Shown here in pieces: positions 20,723-22,763 of a DNA stretch of 22,763 nt. Made by a program: the position numbers and the translations under genes. Source of the stretch: Treponema sp. (GTDB lineage Bacteria > Spirochaetota > Spirochaetia > Treponematales > Rectinemataceae); NCBI GenBank assembly GCA_017849315.1, contig JAFIHQ010000153.1, forward strand, positions 1-22,763, read 5' to 3'. Each line of letters starts with the position of its first letter. The first letter of the stretch is position 1. The notes under the pieces are model-generated. The model had not been told where the DNA came from, searched no databases, and saw only the letters and a program-made list of their open reading frames with translations.

Positions 20723-22468
20723 ATGGATGAATTCAAGAAACTGCTTCACTTCGGCAGACCTTACCGGAAGCAAGCCATTTTTTCCATAACAATGCTCATA
20801 GCCACCGTGTTTTTGGATCTTTCGATACCCCGATTTATGCAAACGCTCATAGATGACGGTGTCAAACCTCAAAACATGAGTGTGGTCTTGAGGACTTCCG
20901 CTATCATGCTTGCTCTGTCAATTTCGAGCATGATTACAGCGGTCTTTAACAACAATTATTCGATTAAAGTTGGAGAAGGAGTAGGGCGCGATCTTCGCCA
21001 GGCCATTTTTGAGAAAATTCAGGATTTTTCTTACGCCAATGCCGATCAGTTTTCTACAGGCAAATTAATGGTCAGGCTCACAAGCGATTCGAGCGCAGTA
21101 CAAAGGCTTTTTCAGGTATCGTTACGCATAGGAAGCCGTGCCCCGCTTGAGATGATCTTGAGTGTCGTGCTTATGTTCGTAACAAGTCCAAATCTCGCAT
21201 GGTCGATGATCCCAGTCTTATTTGTAAGCTGGACACTGATTGTGCTTTTCAGTGTAAAGATGGAACCCCTATTTCGCACTGTGCAACAGAAATTGGATCG
21301 CCTTAATACTGTGCTGCAGGAAAATCTTGCCGGTGCGAGGCTTGTCAAGAGCTTTGTGCGCGCTGACCACGAGACCGAACGCTTCGATGTTGCAAATGGC
21401 GACTTCACGGATGGGACTATCAAAGTGACGGAAGTCATGTCGTCCATGTCGCCGCTTCTAACCCTTATGGTGAATATCGGCATGGTCCTTGTCGTGTGGT
21501 TAGGGGGAATTCAGGCGATAGGTGGTGGTATTTCGACCGGCCAAATACTGGCCTTTGTGAGCTACTTGCTGGCAACGATGCATCCTTTGGTTTCTATGAC
21601 CAACCTTTCAAATACCTGGGCCAATGGTCTTGCTTCGGCAAAGCGAATCAATGAAGTTCTGGAAGTCAAGCCGGACATAATTCCGCCACTTGCGCCAAAG
21701 GCTTTGCCGCCTGGTATGTCGGCAAGTGTAGATTTTAAAGATGTGGATTTTCATTATAGTGTTAACTCAGATCTTGCCGTGTTGGAGAACATTCGTCTCC
21801 ATGCAGAGCCTGGCGAGATGGTTGCTATTTTGGGAGCCACAGGAGCAGGCAAGAGCACGCTCGTCAACCTTATTCCCCGGTTTTACGACGCTTCTTCAGG
21901 CTCGGTCAGAATAGATGATTTCGATGTGCGCGACCTGGAAGAAGATTCGCTTCTGGAACATATCAGCGTCGTTCCTCAGGAAACGATTCTTTTTTCTGGA
22001 ACTGTGCGCGACAACATTCGCTATGGCTGTCCGGATGCGAGCCAGGAAGAAGTCGAACGGGCGGCAAAAATCGCGCAGGCGCACGACTTCATTATGCGGC
22101 TTCCTCAAGGCTATGATACGCCAATTGAGGAACGCGGTGCCAACCTTTCAGGCGGTCAGAAACAGCGTGTATCTATAGCTCGCGCAATTATCACCCATCC
22201 TGCAATTCTTATTCTGGACGACAGCACAAGCGCAGTAGATGTAGAAACCGAGACAAGAATACAGACTGCGCTGGCAGACGAACTAAAAGGGTGTACGGTT
22301 TTTGTTGTTGCCCAACGGATAAGCACAGTTCTAAACGCGGACAGAATCATTGTCTTGGACGAAGGAAGAATCGTTGCCGAAGGCAAGCACCTAAAGCTTT
22401 TGGAAACGAGCCCAATTTACAAGGAAATCTACGACTCGCAGCTTGGAAGGGCGCCGCAAAATGCTTGA
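20723..22468 (+). CDS. ABC exporter half-transporter with degenerate nucleotide site (TM287/BmrC-like)
   Basis: A 581-residue type IV ABC exporter: six membrane helices in the first 310 residues and a nucleotide-binding domain from about 340. Walker A is GATGAGKST (371-379), then SVVPQETILFSGTVRDNIR with the Q-loop, signature LSGGQKQR. The Walker B end is ILILDD, with D500 in place of the catalytic Glu, and the switch His is Q531 (VAQRIS). Both changes match the degenerate subunit of heterodimeric exporters such as TM287/288, BmrCD and LmrCD, which need a partner with intact residues; the next gene, overlapping by eight bases, is that kind of partner. The ATG at 20723 has GGAG eight bases upstream. 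A GTG at 20699 overlapping the MarR stop is also possible; the junction holds a tandem duplication (20694-20723). Confidence 0.88.
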   Translation: MDEFKKLLHFGRPYRKQAIFSITMLIATVFLDLSIPRFMQTLIDDGVKPQNMSVVLRTSAIMLALSISSMITAVFNNNYSIKVGEGVGRDLRQAIFEKIQDFSYANADQFSTGKLMVRLTSDSSAVQRLFQVSLRIGSRAPLEMILSVVLMFVTSPNLAWSMIPVLFVSWTLIVLFSVKMEPLFRTVQQKLDRLNTVLQENLAGARLVKSFVRADHETERFDVANGDFTDGTIKVTEVMSSMSPLLTLMVNIGMVLVVWLGGIQAIGGGISTGQILAFVSYLLATMHPLVSMTNLSNTWANGLASAKRINEVLEVKPDIIPPLAPKALPPGMSASVDFKDVDFHYSVNSDLAVLENIRLHAEPGEMVAILGATGAGKSTLVNLIPRFYDASSGSVRIDDFDVRDLEEDSLLEHISVVPQETILFSGTVRDNIRYGCPDASQEEVERAAKIAQAHDFIMRLPQGYDTPIEERGANLSGGQKQRVSIARAIITHPAILILDDSTSAVDVETETRIQTALADELKGCTVFVVAQRISTVLNADRIIVLDEGRIVAEGKHLKLLETSPIYKEIYDSQLGRAPQNA

Positions 22469-22763
22469 TGACAAATTCTACTCTGCGAGTACAGATCTTC
22501 GTGCCAATATGCATCGGCCCGGTGGCAGACCCAAGAAGTTTGAAAAAGCGAAGGATCCCCGCAAGGCGCTTTCGAGGCTTGTGCGCTATCTTAAGCCATA
22601 TACCAAGTCGTTGTTGTTAGTGCTCTTACTCATAGTCATTTCCTCTCTGTTGGGCTTGGCAGGACCTTATCTCCTGGGTAAGGCAATAGACACTTATATA
22701 GCGAACAAGGATATAGCGGGGCTCATTCATATAGCACTTCTTATGCTGATTTCGTATGTCCTG
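22461..22763 (+). CDS. Second ABC exporter half-transporter, N-terminal part (cut by window edge)
   Basis: An open frame of 101 codons from an ATG eight bases inside the previous gene to the right edge. It begins MLDDKFYSASTDLRANMHR, a basic segment RPGGRPKKFEKAKDPRKALS, then RLVRYLKPYTKSLLLVLLL, the L-R-Y-x-K-P-Y start of an ABC exporter, and a first membrane helix leading to GPYLLGKAIDTYI. The proline/basic N-terminal arm before the first helix and the GPYLxGKxID sequence resemble TM288/LmrD-type partner subunits. I expect its missing nucleotide-binding domain to carry the intact Glu and His that the upstream subunit lacks. AAGG lies about ten bases before the ATG. An overlapping ATG at 22468 is in the wrong frame. 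Confidence 0.85.
   Translation, partial: MLDDKFYSASTDLRANMHRPGGRPKKFEKAKDPRKALSRLVRYLKPYTKSLLLVLLLIVISSLLGLAGPYLLGKAIDTYIANKDIAGLIHIALLMLISYVL

Overview
The window looks like chromosomal DNA from a diderm bacterium, most likely a spirochaete (Treponematales-like). The basis is the ParE/ParC pair of the spirochaete/Bacteroidetes type, the CoaX-type pantothenate kinase, the FakA/DegV/PlsY lipid set, a lipobox lipoprotein and mixed-GC, gene-dense organisation. The taxon is inferred from protein style only; no rRNA or phylogenetic marker was available to test it.

Region 1 (1-2.3 kb, minus strand) holds the N-terminus of a ROK-family regulator, a 16-bp tandem repeat with about seven copies, a small NuoE-like [2Fe-2S] ferredoxin with a strong sigma-70 promoter, and a U32-peptidase-fold tRNA hydroxylation protein (TrhP/YegQ type) with a terminator-like hairpin just before its start.

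Region 2 (2.4-6.1 kb) is an envelope-signalling island. An RpoE-like ECF sigma factor is followed by a membrane anti-sigma factor with an HxxxCxxC zinc motif inside and a CBM48/AMPK-type glycogen-binding domain outside. Next come a secreted protein with a Gly/Asn/Lys-rich tail and, on the opposite strand, a lipoprotein. Divergent from the sigma gene is a second secreted protein with a similar tail and an EF-hand-like segment. I regard this as the most novel-looking unit of the window: a candidate carbohydrate-sensing sigma/anti-sigma switch.

Region 3 (6.3-16.2 kb, plus strand) is a long, tightly packed run. It encodes an energy-coupling-factor vitamin transporter (two ATPase domains fused in one protein, EcfT, and an S component), a diverged type III pantothenate kinase, topoisomerase IV subunits ParE and ParC, and an alpha/beta hydrolase. 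The kinase next to the S component suggests pantothenate uptake followed by phosphorylation, the first step to coenzyme A.

Region 4 (16.3-20 kb): tRNA-Asn(GTT) with promoter and strong terminator on the plus strand, then on the minus strand fakA-fakB-plsY. Read in order, these three would turn a free fatty acid into acyl-phosphate and pass the acyl group to glycerol-3-phosphate, a compact salvage route into phospholipid.

Region 5 (20.2-22.8 kb, plus strand): a MarR regulator whose promoter carries a 15-bp palindrome over its -10 element, followed by two overlapping ABC exporter half-transporters, the second cut by the window edge. The first has degenerate catalytic residues, as in heterodimeric exporters of the TM287/288 and BmrCD kind.
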